Shown: positions 32,286 through 41,000 of the stretch, piece by piece | Layout: every line of letters begins with the position of its first letter | How positions within the stretch are numbered: the stretch's first letter is position 1 | Program-made: the position numbers and the translations under genes | NCBI RefSeq assembly: GCF_001898315.1 | Contig: NZ_MKTQ01000010.1 | Location: 222,678 to 286,677 of the forward strand | DNA length: 64,000 nt | Source: Microbacterium sp. 70-16 | Lineage (GTDB): Bacteria; Actinomycetota; Actinomycetes; Actinomycetales; Microbacteriaceae | Reading direction: 5' to 3' | The notes under the pieces: generated by a model | The model's database searches: none | Seen by the model: the letters and a program-made list of their open reading frames with translations, nothing else | Told to the model about the DNA's origin: nothing

Positions 32286-34001
32286 TCACCCCTCCTCACC
32301 GTCGAGCTCGCCTTCGGCGAGCTGTCCGTCGCGCAACTCGAGCACGAGATCGGGCTCGAGCCGGCGCAGGAACGCGTCGTCGTGACTGACGACGAGCACG
32401 CCGCCACGGTACGCCGCGAGGGCAGCGACGAGCTGGTCGACCGTGTCGAGGTCGAGGTTGTTCGTCGGCTCGTCGAGCACGAGCAGCTGCGGCGGCGGGT
32501 CGGCCATCACGAGGCACGCCAGCGCGAGCCGGAAGCGCTCGCCGCCCGACAGCCCCGCGGCCGGCCGCAGCACGGCATCCCCGCGCAGCAGGAACCGGGC
32601 CAGCCGGTTGCGCAGCTCGACGTCGCCTGCGCCCGGCGCCGCCCGGCGCAGGTTCTGCAGCGGCGATTCCGCGCCGTCGAGCCCGTCGACGCGCTGTGAG
32701 AGGTACCCGATCCGGTCGGTGTGCGCGGTCGCCGTGACCGAAAGCAGGCTGAATTGGCTCGATCCCGGCCCGGCGGGGGCGGAACCGCCGTTTGAGCCTG
32801 CTTTCGCGTCGCGATCCGCCGGGCAGCCGACATCCGTCTGGTCGTTGTCATGCGCCGGGTCGGCGACCAGCTGCCGCAGCAGCGTCGTCTTGCCGGCCCC
32901 GTTCGGCCCGATCAGGGCGACCCGCTCGGGCCCCTGTAGCACCCACGAGCGCTCGCCCGACGACAGCGTCGCGAGGCGCCGGCCCGACCCGACCCCCGGG
33001 TCGGGCAGGTCGATGCGCACCGCATCGTCGTCGCGCACGCGCCGCTCGGCCGCGTCGAGCGCGGCGCGGGCGTCGGCCTCGCGACTCGAGGCCTCGACGC
33101 GCAGCCGCCCCGCCGACTCCTGCGCGGAGCGCTTGCGCGCGCCGGCGATGATCGGCGGCACGCGCTTCTCGCCGGCGGCCTTGCGACCGGCCGCGGCGCG
33201 CGTCGCGAGCACCTGCTCTTGGTGGATGCGGTCGCGCTTCTCGCGCTTCACGGCTTGACGGGCGGATGCCTCGGCTTGCCGCGCAGCGGCCTGCTCGGCA
33301 TCCAGCGCGTCGCGCCACTGCGAGTACGGCCCGCCGAACGTCGAGAGCGTGCTGCCGTACAGCTCGGCGGTGTCGTCCATCAGCTCGAGCAGCGCCGTGT
33401 CGTGGCTGACCACGATCAGCGTGCCGCGCCAGCGGCGCACGAGCTCGTGCACGCGCGCCCGCGCGTCACGGTCGAGGTTGTTCGTTGGCTCGTCGAGCAG
33501 GGCGATCGGCGCACCCCGCAGCCGCACTCCGACGAGCGCGACCAGCACGGCTTCGCCGCCGGACAGTTCGCCAACGCGGCGATCCAGGGCGCCCGGCGGC
33601 AGCCCGGCCTCGTCGAGCGCGGCGGTTGCGCGGGCCTCGACGTCCCAGTCGTCGCCGACTGCATCGAACCGAGCGGGGTCGACGTCGCCCGCGGCGATCG
33701 CGCGCACGGCATCCAACGCCGCGCCGACGCCGAGCACATCGGCGACGCGCCGGTCGGTCTGCAGCGTGAGTCGCTGCGGCAGCAGGTCGATCGCGCCGCT
33801 GGCGGTCACGGTGCCGGATGCCGGGGTCAGTGCCCCCGCGATGAGCGCGAGCAGCGTCGACTTGCCGGATCCGTTGCGGCCGACCAGGCCTGTGTGGCCC
33901 GTGCCGAAGGCGCCCGAGACCTCGCGCAGCGCGGGCGTGCCGTCGGGCCAGGTGAAGGTGAGGCGGTCGAGGACGACCGCGGAAGTGCTGAGTACGGGCA
34001 T
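32286..34001 (-). CDS. ABC-F family ATP-binding protein
   Basis: Two NBDs: [16 protein letters not shown] / [14 protein letters not shown] / [10 protein letters not shown] and [14 protein letters not shown] / [12 protein letters not shown] / [10 protein letters not shown]. Confidence 0.93.
   Translation of the reverse strand: MPVLSTSAVVLDRLTFTWPDGTPALREVSGAFGTGHTGLVGRNGSGKSTLLALIAGALTPASGTVTASGAIDLLPQRLTLQTDRRVADVLGVGAALDAVRAIAAGDVDPARFDAVGDDWDVEARATAALDEAGLPPGALDRRVGELSGGEAVLVALVGVRLRGAPIALLDEPTNNLDRDARARVHELVRRWRGTLIVVSHDTALLELMDDTAELYGSTLSTFGGPYSQWRDALDAEQAAARQAEASARQAVKREKRDRIHQEQVLATRAAAGRKAAGEKRVPPIIAGARKRSAQESAGRLRVEASSREADARAALDAAERRVRDDDAVRIDLPDPGVGSGRRLATLSSGERSWVLQGPERVALIGPNGAGKTTLLRQLVADPAHDNDQTDVGCPADRDAKAGSNGGSAPAGPGSSQFSLLSVTATAHTDRIGYLSQRVDGLDGAESPLQNLRRAAPGAGDVELRNRLARFLLRGDAVLRPAAGLSGGERFRLALACLVMADPPPQLLVLDEPTNNLDLDTVDQLVAALAAYRGGVLVVSHDDAFLRRLEPDLVLELRDGQLAEGELDGEEG
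32739..32806. repeat. Intragenic palindrome in the ABC-F NBD2
   Basis: cgaaagcaggctgaa / ttgagcctgctttcg, 14/15 arms, ~38-nt interior. Confidence 0.85.
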
Positions 34002-34020
34002 GGGATGCCTCCCTGTGGTT

Positions 34021-34043
34021 GGGTGCGCGAACGCCGCGCACCC
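34021..34043 (-). promoter_or_regulatory. Hairpin ~20 nt upstream of the ABC-F start codon
   Basis: gggtgcgcg aacgc cgcgcaccc, perfect 9-bp stem. Confidence 0.65.
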
Positions 34044-34146
34044 GCACTCACCCGCAGAAGGTGTGAAGTCGACGGTCGTCGGCGCGGAATGGATGCGCCG
34101 ACGTGTCGAGAGATCCCCGGATCGGAGGGGTCGACGGTGCGGCGCG

Positions 34147-34176
34147 ATTACTTCGCGGCGGCGTCGAAACCCTTCA
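34147..34176 (-). other. Candidate 9-codon leader peptide MKGFDAAAK ahead of ABC-F
   Basis: minus strand gaggaagaccg TTG AAG GGT TTC GAC GCC GCC GCG AAG TAA, purine-rich SD-like stretch upstream. Confidence 0.4.
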
Positions 34177-34297
34177 ACGGTCTTCCTCACACTCGGGACA
34201 GGGACCCTGACACTCTACCGGATGCCCCTGAGCGCCCGATCCGTGCGCGGCAGCGCGGCCGGTCGGCGCGGTTTCGCGCGCGGTCGGCGGGGCCCCT

Positions 34298-34407
34298 CCG
34301 CAATAACTCAGGAGATCTGGGGCGTCGTGGTTGAACACGCCGCGGAATCCCGCGACATCCCGCGGCAGGCGGGAGCGGCGGCGGGCGCGACTCCTGAGCT
34401 ATTGCGG
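34298..34407. repeat. Intergenic palindromic element, family P1 copy 3
   Basis: ccgcaataactcaggag ... ctcctgagctattgcgg, 16/17 arms. Confidence 0.9.
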
Positions 34408-34433
34408 TCGGCACACGACCAGGTGCGCCGGCG

Positions 34434-35120
34434 TCACTCCGCGAGGCGCTCGAGCTGCAGGTCGAGGAACGCGCGCACGTCGTCGAGTTCCTCTTGCGAG
34501 ACGCTGTGGGTCAGGCCGGGGTAGACGCGGCCGCTGAGGTCGACGTGCGCGGGCAGCCATTCCACGGTGTGGGCGACGCGGTCTGCGGGGATCACCTCAT
34601 CGCGCGCGCCGCGACCCCAGAAGACCGGCGGTCGCACGGCCGCGAGCGCGGAGTCGGTCGGCAGCGGATCGCCGTCGACGAAGCCCGCGAGGTTGACGGC
34701 GAACGCGAACCGCTCGGGGCGTAGTCGCAGGGACTGCATCGAGATGACGGCGCCCTGCGAGAACCCGAGCAGGCCGACGGGCGCCGCGGCATCCGTCGCG
34801 GTGTCGAGCCAGGCGAGGAACCGCTCGGTCGCCGCTGTCGCCGCTCCTGGCGCGCGTCCCCGCAGCCCCTCGATCGGGTACCACGACCATCCGGGGGTCG
34901 GGAACGGCGGGCTGAGCGGCGCGCGCACCGCCGCGACGACGAACTCTGCGGGCAGGTGCGGCGCGAGGCCGAACAGGTCGCGCTCTTCCGACCCGTAGCC
35001 GTGCAACAGCACGAGCAACGGCCGACCCGCACGCTCACCGGGCGGTGCCGACCACAGGACGGCCTCGGCATCGAGGTCGGGGATCTCGACGCCTGCGCTG
35101 TCAAAAGGCGAATCGCTCAT
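34434..35120 (-). CDS. Alpha/beta hydrolase, carboxylesterase/phospholipase-like
   Basis: LLVLLHGYGSEERD, GLLGFSQGAVIS nucleophile elbow, PVFWGRGARDEVIP, PGLTHSVSQEE. Confidence 0.9.
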   Translation of the reverse strand: MSDSPFDSAGVEIPDLDAEAVLWSAPPGERAGRPLLVLLHGYGSEERDLFGLAPHLPAEFVVAAVRAPLSPPFPTPGWSWYPIEGLRGRAPGAATAATERFLAWLDTATDAAAPVGLLGFSQGAVISMQSLRLRPERFAFAVNLAGFVDGDPLPTDSALAAVRPPVFWGRGARDEVIPADRVAHTVEWLPAHVDLSGRVYPGLTHSVSQEELDDVRAFLDLQLERLAE

Positions 35121-35255
35121 GGCGACATCTTCGCAGGACTCCATCGCAGGGACTCCCCGCAGAGACCCGTCGCAGCAACCGCCGCAGCGACGCCGCCACA
35201 GCAACCGCCGCCACAACGACCCGCCGCCACCGCGCCGACGGGGTATACAAGAGGC

Positions 35256-35936
35256 ATGGCCGTTCGCACCCCCGACCCCGATCCGAACGAGCGCGACGAC
35301 GACGGGACGCCGCGCGATCCGCTGCGCGATCTCGGCGCGGACATCGGGCGCACAGGCGGCACGGGCGGGCATCCGCTCGGCGACGGCACGTTCGGCTCGC
35401 CCGCGCCGGGCAACGCCGCCAATCCCGGCTGGCTGACCGATATCGAGCTGGCCGAAGCGCGCCGGCGCCTGCCGATCCTCTACGTCGAGGCGATTCCGGT
35501 GCGCACCGACGGCATGGGCCAGGTGACGCAGATCGGCGTGCTGCTGCGCGCGACGCCGCTCGGCGAGATCACCCGCTCGATCGTCTCGGGGCGCGTCCGC
35601 TACGGCGAGACCGTGCGCGACGCCCTGTTCCGTCACCTCGAGAACGACCTCGGCCCGATGGCGTTCCCGCTGCTGCCGCCGCAGCCGGTGCCGTTCACGG
35701 TCGCAGAGTACTTCCCGATCCCGGGCGTCAGCGCGTTCCACGACGACCGCCAGCACGCCGTCTCGCTCGCGTTCGTCGTGCCGGTGACGGGCACGTGCGA
35801 GCCGCGGCAGGATGCCCTGGAGGTGACGTGGATGACCCCCGAAGAAGCGGCATCCGACTCGCTGGCCTCTGAGATGGAGGGCGGCCGCTCGACGCTCGTG
35901 CGTCAGGCGCTCGCCTCCGTCGGCGCGCTGCGCTGA
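35256..35936 (+). CDS. NUDIX-like (DUF4916-type) protein
   Basis: LYVEAIPVRTDGMGQVTQIGVLLRATPLGEITRSIVSGRVRYGETVRDALFRHLENDLGPMAFP. Confidence 0.75.
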   Translation: MAVRTPDPDPNERDDDGTPRDPLRDLGADIGRTGGTGGHPLGDGTFGSPAPGNAANPGWLTDIELAEARRRLPILYVEAIPVRTDGMGQVTQIGVLLRATPLGEITRSIVSGRVRYGETVRDALFRHLENDLGPMAFPLLPPQPVPFTVAEYFPIPGVSAFHDDRQHAVSLAFVVPVTGTCEPRQDALEVTWMTPEEAASDSLASEMEGGRSTLVRQALASVGALR

Positions 35937-35943
35937 GCGCGCC

Positions 35944-36759
35944 GTGCCCGCCAGTCCCACGCTCGTCGACTTCGCAGTCGCGCTACCGGTCGTCCTGCTG
36001 CTCTCGTACCTGATCGCGCGGGGCATCCGCGCCGTCTTCGGCCGCCGGCTCTCGCTCTCACTGCCCGTCATGACGATCGTCGCGATCCTCGGGATGAGCC
36101 TCGGCCTGCTGCTGGCGGGCCTCTTCCTGTTCGGGCAGCGTCTGTGGATGACGACCACGATCCTCGTCGTCCTCGGGTGCAGCGTCGGCCTGAGCTTCGC
36201 GGTCGCGGCCGTCGCGGCGGTCGGCCGGGGCAGTCGCCGCGACATCGACATCGCGGCGCTGTTGGCTGCGGGCGAGTCTGAGCGGGTCGAGTTCAAGGAG
36301 ACCGCGCGCTGGAACGTGCGCGAAGACAAGAAGGATGCCCGCATGGAGGCCGTCGTCGCCAAGACGGTCGCGGCCTTCCTGAACAGTCGCGGCGGCACGC
36401 TGGTCATCGGAGCTGACGATGCGGGGCATCCGATCGGACTCGAACGCGACTTCTCGACGCTGCGCACCCCCGACGCCGACCGGTTCGAGCTGTGGCTGCG
36501 CGACCTGTTGTCGGCGACGCTCGGCAAGAACGCGGCGGCGCTGCCGGTGATCCGATTCGCGGAGGTCGACGGCCGCACCCTGTGCGCGCTGCGCTGCCCG
36601 CGGTCGCCCGAGCCCGTGTTCCTCGCGCAGGGCAGTGCGACCGACCTGTGGGTGCGGGTCGGCAACTCGACCCGCTCGTTCGGCGTCGACGAGGCCGTCA
36701 CCTACGTCGCGCAGCACTGGCGGCCGAGCCTGCGCACGTGGCTCCAGGGGCGCCCGTGA
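35944..36759 (+). CDS. Membrane-anchored AlbA_2/Schlafen-like ATP-binding protein
   Basis: Two N-terminal TM segments then ESERVEFKETARWNVREDKKDARMEAVVAKTVAAFLNSRGGTLVIGADDAGHPIGL. Confidence 0.83.
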   Translation: MPASPTLVDFAVALPVVLLLSYLIARGIRAVFGRRLSLSLPVMTIVAILGMSLGLLLAGLFLFGQRLWMTTTILVVLGCSVGLSFAVAAVAAVGRGSRRDIDIAALLAAGESERVEFKETARWNVREDKKDARMEAVVAKTVAAFLNSRGGTLVIGADDAGHPIGLERDFSTLRTPDADRFELWLRDLLSATLGKNAAALPVIRFAEVDGRTLCALRCPRSPEPVFLAQGSATDLWVRVGNSTRSFGVDEAVTYVAQHWRPSLRTWLQGRP

Positions 36760-36768
36760 CCGGATGCC

Positions 36769-37866
36769 TCAGCGCACGGCGGCCGTCGACTCGCGGGGCT
36801 GCAGGACCGGCAGCACGTACACGCGCTGCGCGGGGCGGTCGGGGCCGTCGATGAGGCGGTCGACCATCGTCTCGACCGCAAGCCGGCCGATGTGCTGCTT
36901 GGGGGGCCGCAGGGCGGTGATGGGCGGCTCGGCACTCTCGGCGACCTCGTCGTCGTAGGCGACGACCGCGAGGTCATCGGGGATCGTCCACCCGTGGTCG
37001 CGCGCGTACTGCTGCAGCAGCAGAGCCTGCGGGTCGTTGTGGATGAGCAGCGCGGTCGTCGACGTCGCCCGGCACTGCGCGAGCACGTCGACGATCGCGG
37101 CCTCGCGCGCGGCACTGTCGAGGTCGTCGAGCGCTCCGTCGATGTCGACCGGGCACTCCAGCCCCAGATCGGCGACCGCACGCTCCCAGCCGCGGCGCAG
37201 CTGCCATGAGGTCGGTGATCCCGCCGAAGTGAGGATGCCGACGCGCCGGTGACCGAGCGAAGCGAGGTGGCCGGCCGCGAGCGCGCCGCCGAACACGTGG
37301 TCGGTCGTCACCCACTCGAGGTGTGTCAGCGCGAGCGTCGACGGCGCCCGCCGCTCGACGAGCACGACGGGGATGGGCAGCGACTCGAGCCAGTGCAGCA
37401 GTGCGCGACCGTCGGGTCCGAGCGTTTCGGGCGCGACGATCAGCCCGTGCAGGGTGCCTGATTCGACCAGCGACGCGATCTGACGGCGCTGGTCGTCGAC
37501 CGAGTAGGTCGCTCCGCGCAGCACGAGCTGCACGCCCAGCTCGGTCGCCGCCGCCCGCGCGCCGATGATGACGTGCGGCCAGTAGTAGCTCAGCGAGGGC
37601 ACCATCATCCCGACGCGGAACCGCACCGGCGCACTGGCGGCGGAGCTCGGGACCGACCGGTCGAGCCGGCTGCGCAGCGTGGCGCCGCCGTGCACGCGGG
37701 TGAGCAGGCCCTGGTCGGCGAGCTGGCCGATGTCGCGCCGCACCGTCAGCTCCGAGACGCCCAGTTGGACGGCGAGCTCTGCGACGCGCACCGAGCCGAC
37801 GCGGCGCAGCTCGTCGAGGATGCGTTCGCGGCGCGACAGACCGAACGCGCGGGGCTCAGATTCCAT
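36769..37866 (-). CDS. Transcriptional regulator: DeoR-type HTH fused to LacI-type sugar-binding domain
   Basis: RRERILDELRRVGSVRVAELAVQLGVSELTVRRDIGQLADQGLLTRVHGGA; LASLGHRRVGILTS; IPDDLAVVAYDDEV. Confidence 0.9.
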   Translation of the reverse strand: MESEPRAFGLSRRERILDELRRVGSVRVAELAVQLGVSELTVRRDIGQLADQGLLTRVHGGATLRSRLDRSVPSSAASAPVRFRVGMMVPSLSYYWPHVIIGARAAATELGVQLVLRGATYSVDDQRRQIASLVESGTLHGLIVAPETLGPDGRALLHWLESLPIPVVLVERRAPSTLALTHLEWVTTDHVFGGALAAGHLASLGHRRVGILTSAGSPTSWQLRRGWERAVADLGLECPVDIDGALDDLDSAAREAAIVDVLAQCRATSTTALLIHNDPQALLLQQYARDHGWTIPDDLAVVAYDDEVAESAEPPITALRPPKQHIGRLAVETMVDRLIDGPDRPAQRVYVLPVLQPRESTAAVR

Positions 37867-38016
37867 GATGTGCGTCAGCGTACATCTGGTTTCGAATGCG
37901 CTCAATCATGATCGACTGTGTTCGTTTCTCTTCCCGTCGCACGCGCCGCGACGCCAGGATCTTGCGCGAGGACACGAAGCCGTGCCCTCGCGTCGCCCCT
38001 GAACGGAGTTGTGCAG

Positions 38017-41000
38017 ATGTCGAAGGCAATGATGCCGCGCGGAAAGACCGGATCCCCCACTGGTCGACTGCGGGCCGGAATGGCCATGATCGCCTCGGTC
38101 GCCGTGATCGGCACGGGCCTCGTCGCGGCGGCGCCCGCGATCGCGGCGCCGACCGACACCGTGACCGTCAACGTGACGGGCGCCGATGTCGCCACCGCCG
38201 CGCAGAACCGCAACGGCCTCACCTTCAAGGGCTTCGGCGTGCTGTCGGCGAACTCCACCAGCGCGCTGCTGATGGACTACAAGGCGCAGCACCCCGACGC
38301 GTATTGGGAGCTCATCGAGACGCTCTTCGGCGGCGATCACCCGATCATGAACACCGTCAAGATCGAGATGGGCAACGACCGCAACACCTCGACGGGCCCC
38401 AATGCGGCGACGATGCGCACGCGCGACGAGTACCCGAACGTGCTGCGCGAGCCGGGCTTCCAGCTCGCGGCCGACGCCGAGCTCGTCGCGCACGGCGACG
38501 TGCACGTGAGCCTGCTGCGCTGGAACCGTCCCGCGTGGGCGACGACGGATGCCGACCAGTACATCTGGTTCAAGAACACGGTGCTCGTCGCGTACCGCGA
38601 GCTCGGGGTCGTGGTCGACTCGATCAACCCCGACACCAACGAGACGTCCAGCCCCAACGTCCAGCTGTACAAGAACTTCTCGTCGTGGCTGCGAAACGAC
38701 ACCGCCGGCTACGAGGGTGCGACGGCGGATGACCCGAATAACGGCTTCGCCTCGACGGAAGAAGCCGACCTCTTCCACGCGATTCAGACGGTCGCCGCCG
38801 ACACGGTGGGCACGCCGCCGGTGTCGTTCGGGAACGCGATGACCGCGGCATCCGACTCGTCACTGCGCGATGCCGTCGACGTCGTCGGCTTCCACTACTC
38901 GAGCGCCGACGACAGCGCCGGCAACATGAAGAAGATCGCCGAGCAGCTCGACAAGGAGGTCTGGAACTCGGAGGGTCAGTCGACCTTCTCGAGCTCGGCA
39001 GATCGCCCCAACAACACCGCGAGCGACGAGCAGGGCGGCATCGGCACGCAGTTCGGCGGCACCAACAGCGCCCTCGAGATGGGCAACTGGGTCACCACCG
39101 GGTTCGCCGCGTCGCGTCGCACGATGAACATCTTCCAGCCGGCGATCGGGTCGTTCTACGACGGGTTCCAGTACTCGTCGAAAGAGCTCGTCAACGCGCG
39201 CGAGCCGTGGTCGGGGTGGATCGCCTACGACGGCGGACTGGCCGTGCTCGAGCAGTTCACGCAGTTCGCGACGCTCGGGTGGGAGAACGACGACAACACG
39301 GCCGGCATCTGGCGGGCGATCCCGCAGGCCTCCAAGAGCGAGCTGGGCACCGGTAACCCGCCGAGCGGTGCGCGGGCCGGTGGTGCGTCGTACACGACGC
39401 TCGCCGCCCCCGACGCGTCGGACTTCTCGACCGTGATCATCAACGACTCGAAGTTCACGAAGACCTACCGCATCGCCGCGAGCGACCTGAACCTTGGCGA
39501 TGACGCGACCGGCGAGCTGTGGGAGACCCGCGCCGCCGACGACGGTGAAGCGTACGACGCGAACTACCTGCAGCCCATCGGCGAGATCGCGCCGGCGGCG
39601 GACGGCTCGTACACGTTCACGGTCAAGCCGTGGTCGGCGCTGACCTTCACGACGCTCGACCACGCGGTGACGGGAACAGACGGCGCGGTCACCGCGCGTG
39701 CAGGCTACGGCAGCGCGCTGCCGAGCTCGGCCGAGTACACCGACGCCGACGGCGGGCGCGATGTGCTCGACACGGATGCCTCGGGTCAGGTCAACGGCGT
39801 GACCGATGACGCGACGCTGTACGCGGACGACTTCGACTACGCCGAGCAGCCCACGATCAGCGGCTACGACCCCGCGACGGGCGCTCTCGTCGACACCGGC
39901 GAGAGCTTCCTCGAGACGCGCGGCGCGCAGGCCAAACCCGACGGCACGCCGAACGTGCAGAGCGAGGATGCGGGGGCGACGCCGCGCTACACGAACGACA
40001 CGAACGGCGCGTTCGAATCGGTGGCGACGAGCGATCCGAGACACGACCGGGTGCTGCGCCAGCAGGTCGGCCCCGGCATGGCCGGCGGCGCCTGGAACAG
40101 CGGCGACCCCAAGACGACGATCGGTGATGCCCGCTGGGCCAACTACACCGTCGGCGCCGACGTGCTGTTCGAAGCGACCGGGTCGCAGTACGCGACGATC
40201 GGCGCGCGCGAGCAGGGCGGCACGGCCAACGGCCAGAGCGTGTCGGCGGCCGAGCTGAAGATCGACCCGACCGGCGCATGGATGTTCATGCGCTTCGGTG
40301 CGACGCTGTCGACCGGCACCGTCGCGAACACCCCCGAGGTCGCCTTCCAGGCGGGCGCGGGCGTGTGGAACCGCATCGCGGTGACCGTCGCGGGCTCGGT
40401 CTACACGGCATCCGTCAACGGCGTGCAGATCGCGAGCTACACGGATGCCTCGCCGCAGTCGACCGGACGCATCCAGCTCGGCTCGAGCTTCACGTTCGTG
40501 CAGTTCGACAACCTCACGGTCGAGACCGTGCCGGGGTACACGCCGTACTACGCGACCGTGATCGACGGCATGCACCAGACGAGCTGGGCCGACACCTCGG
40601 TTCCCGTGCTCGCCTTCGACGCGGACTGGAGCCACGTCAACGGGCAGGGCATGTTCGAGTGGCAGCGCACGGCGTCCAAGAGCACGAAGAAGGGCGCGAC
40701 GCTGACCTACTCGTTCACCGGCACGGGCCTGGACATCCTGGGCACCAACGCGGGCACGACGACCCTCGACGTGATCGTCGACGGCGTGCAGATCGCGACG
40801 GCCGCCCCGACGTTCGCGTCGGGCAGCGAGCGCACGACGTTCCAACTGCGCGGGCTCTCGGATGCCGCGCACACGGTCGTCCTGCGCACCGCGAATGACG
40901 CATCGATCAACGTCGACGCGGTCGGCGTGATCACCGCGACGGCGGACTCGTCGCAGGTCGACACGACGGCCCTCGCGGCCGCCGTCGCGGCCGTGCAGGA

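Noticed and set aside
35130-35250. CCGCCR-rich tract between the hydrolase and NUDIX-like gene
   Set aside because: Simple-sequence low complexity typical of high-GC intergenic DNA; no defined unit.
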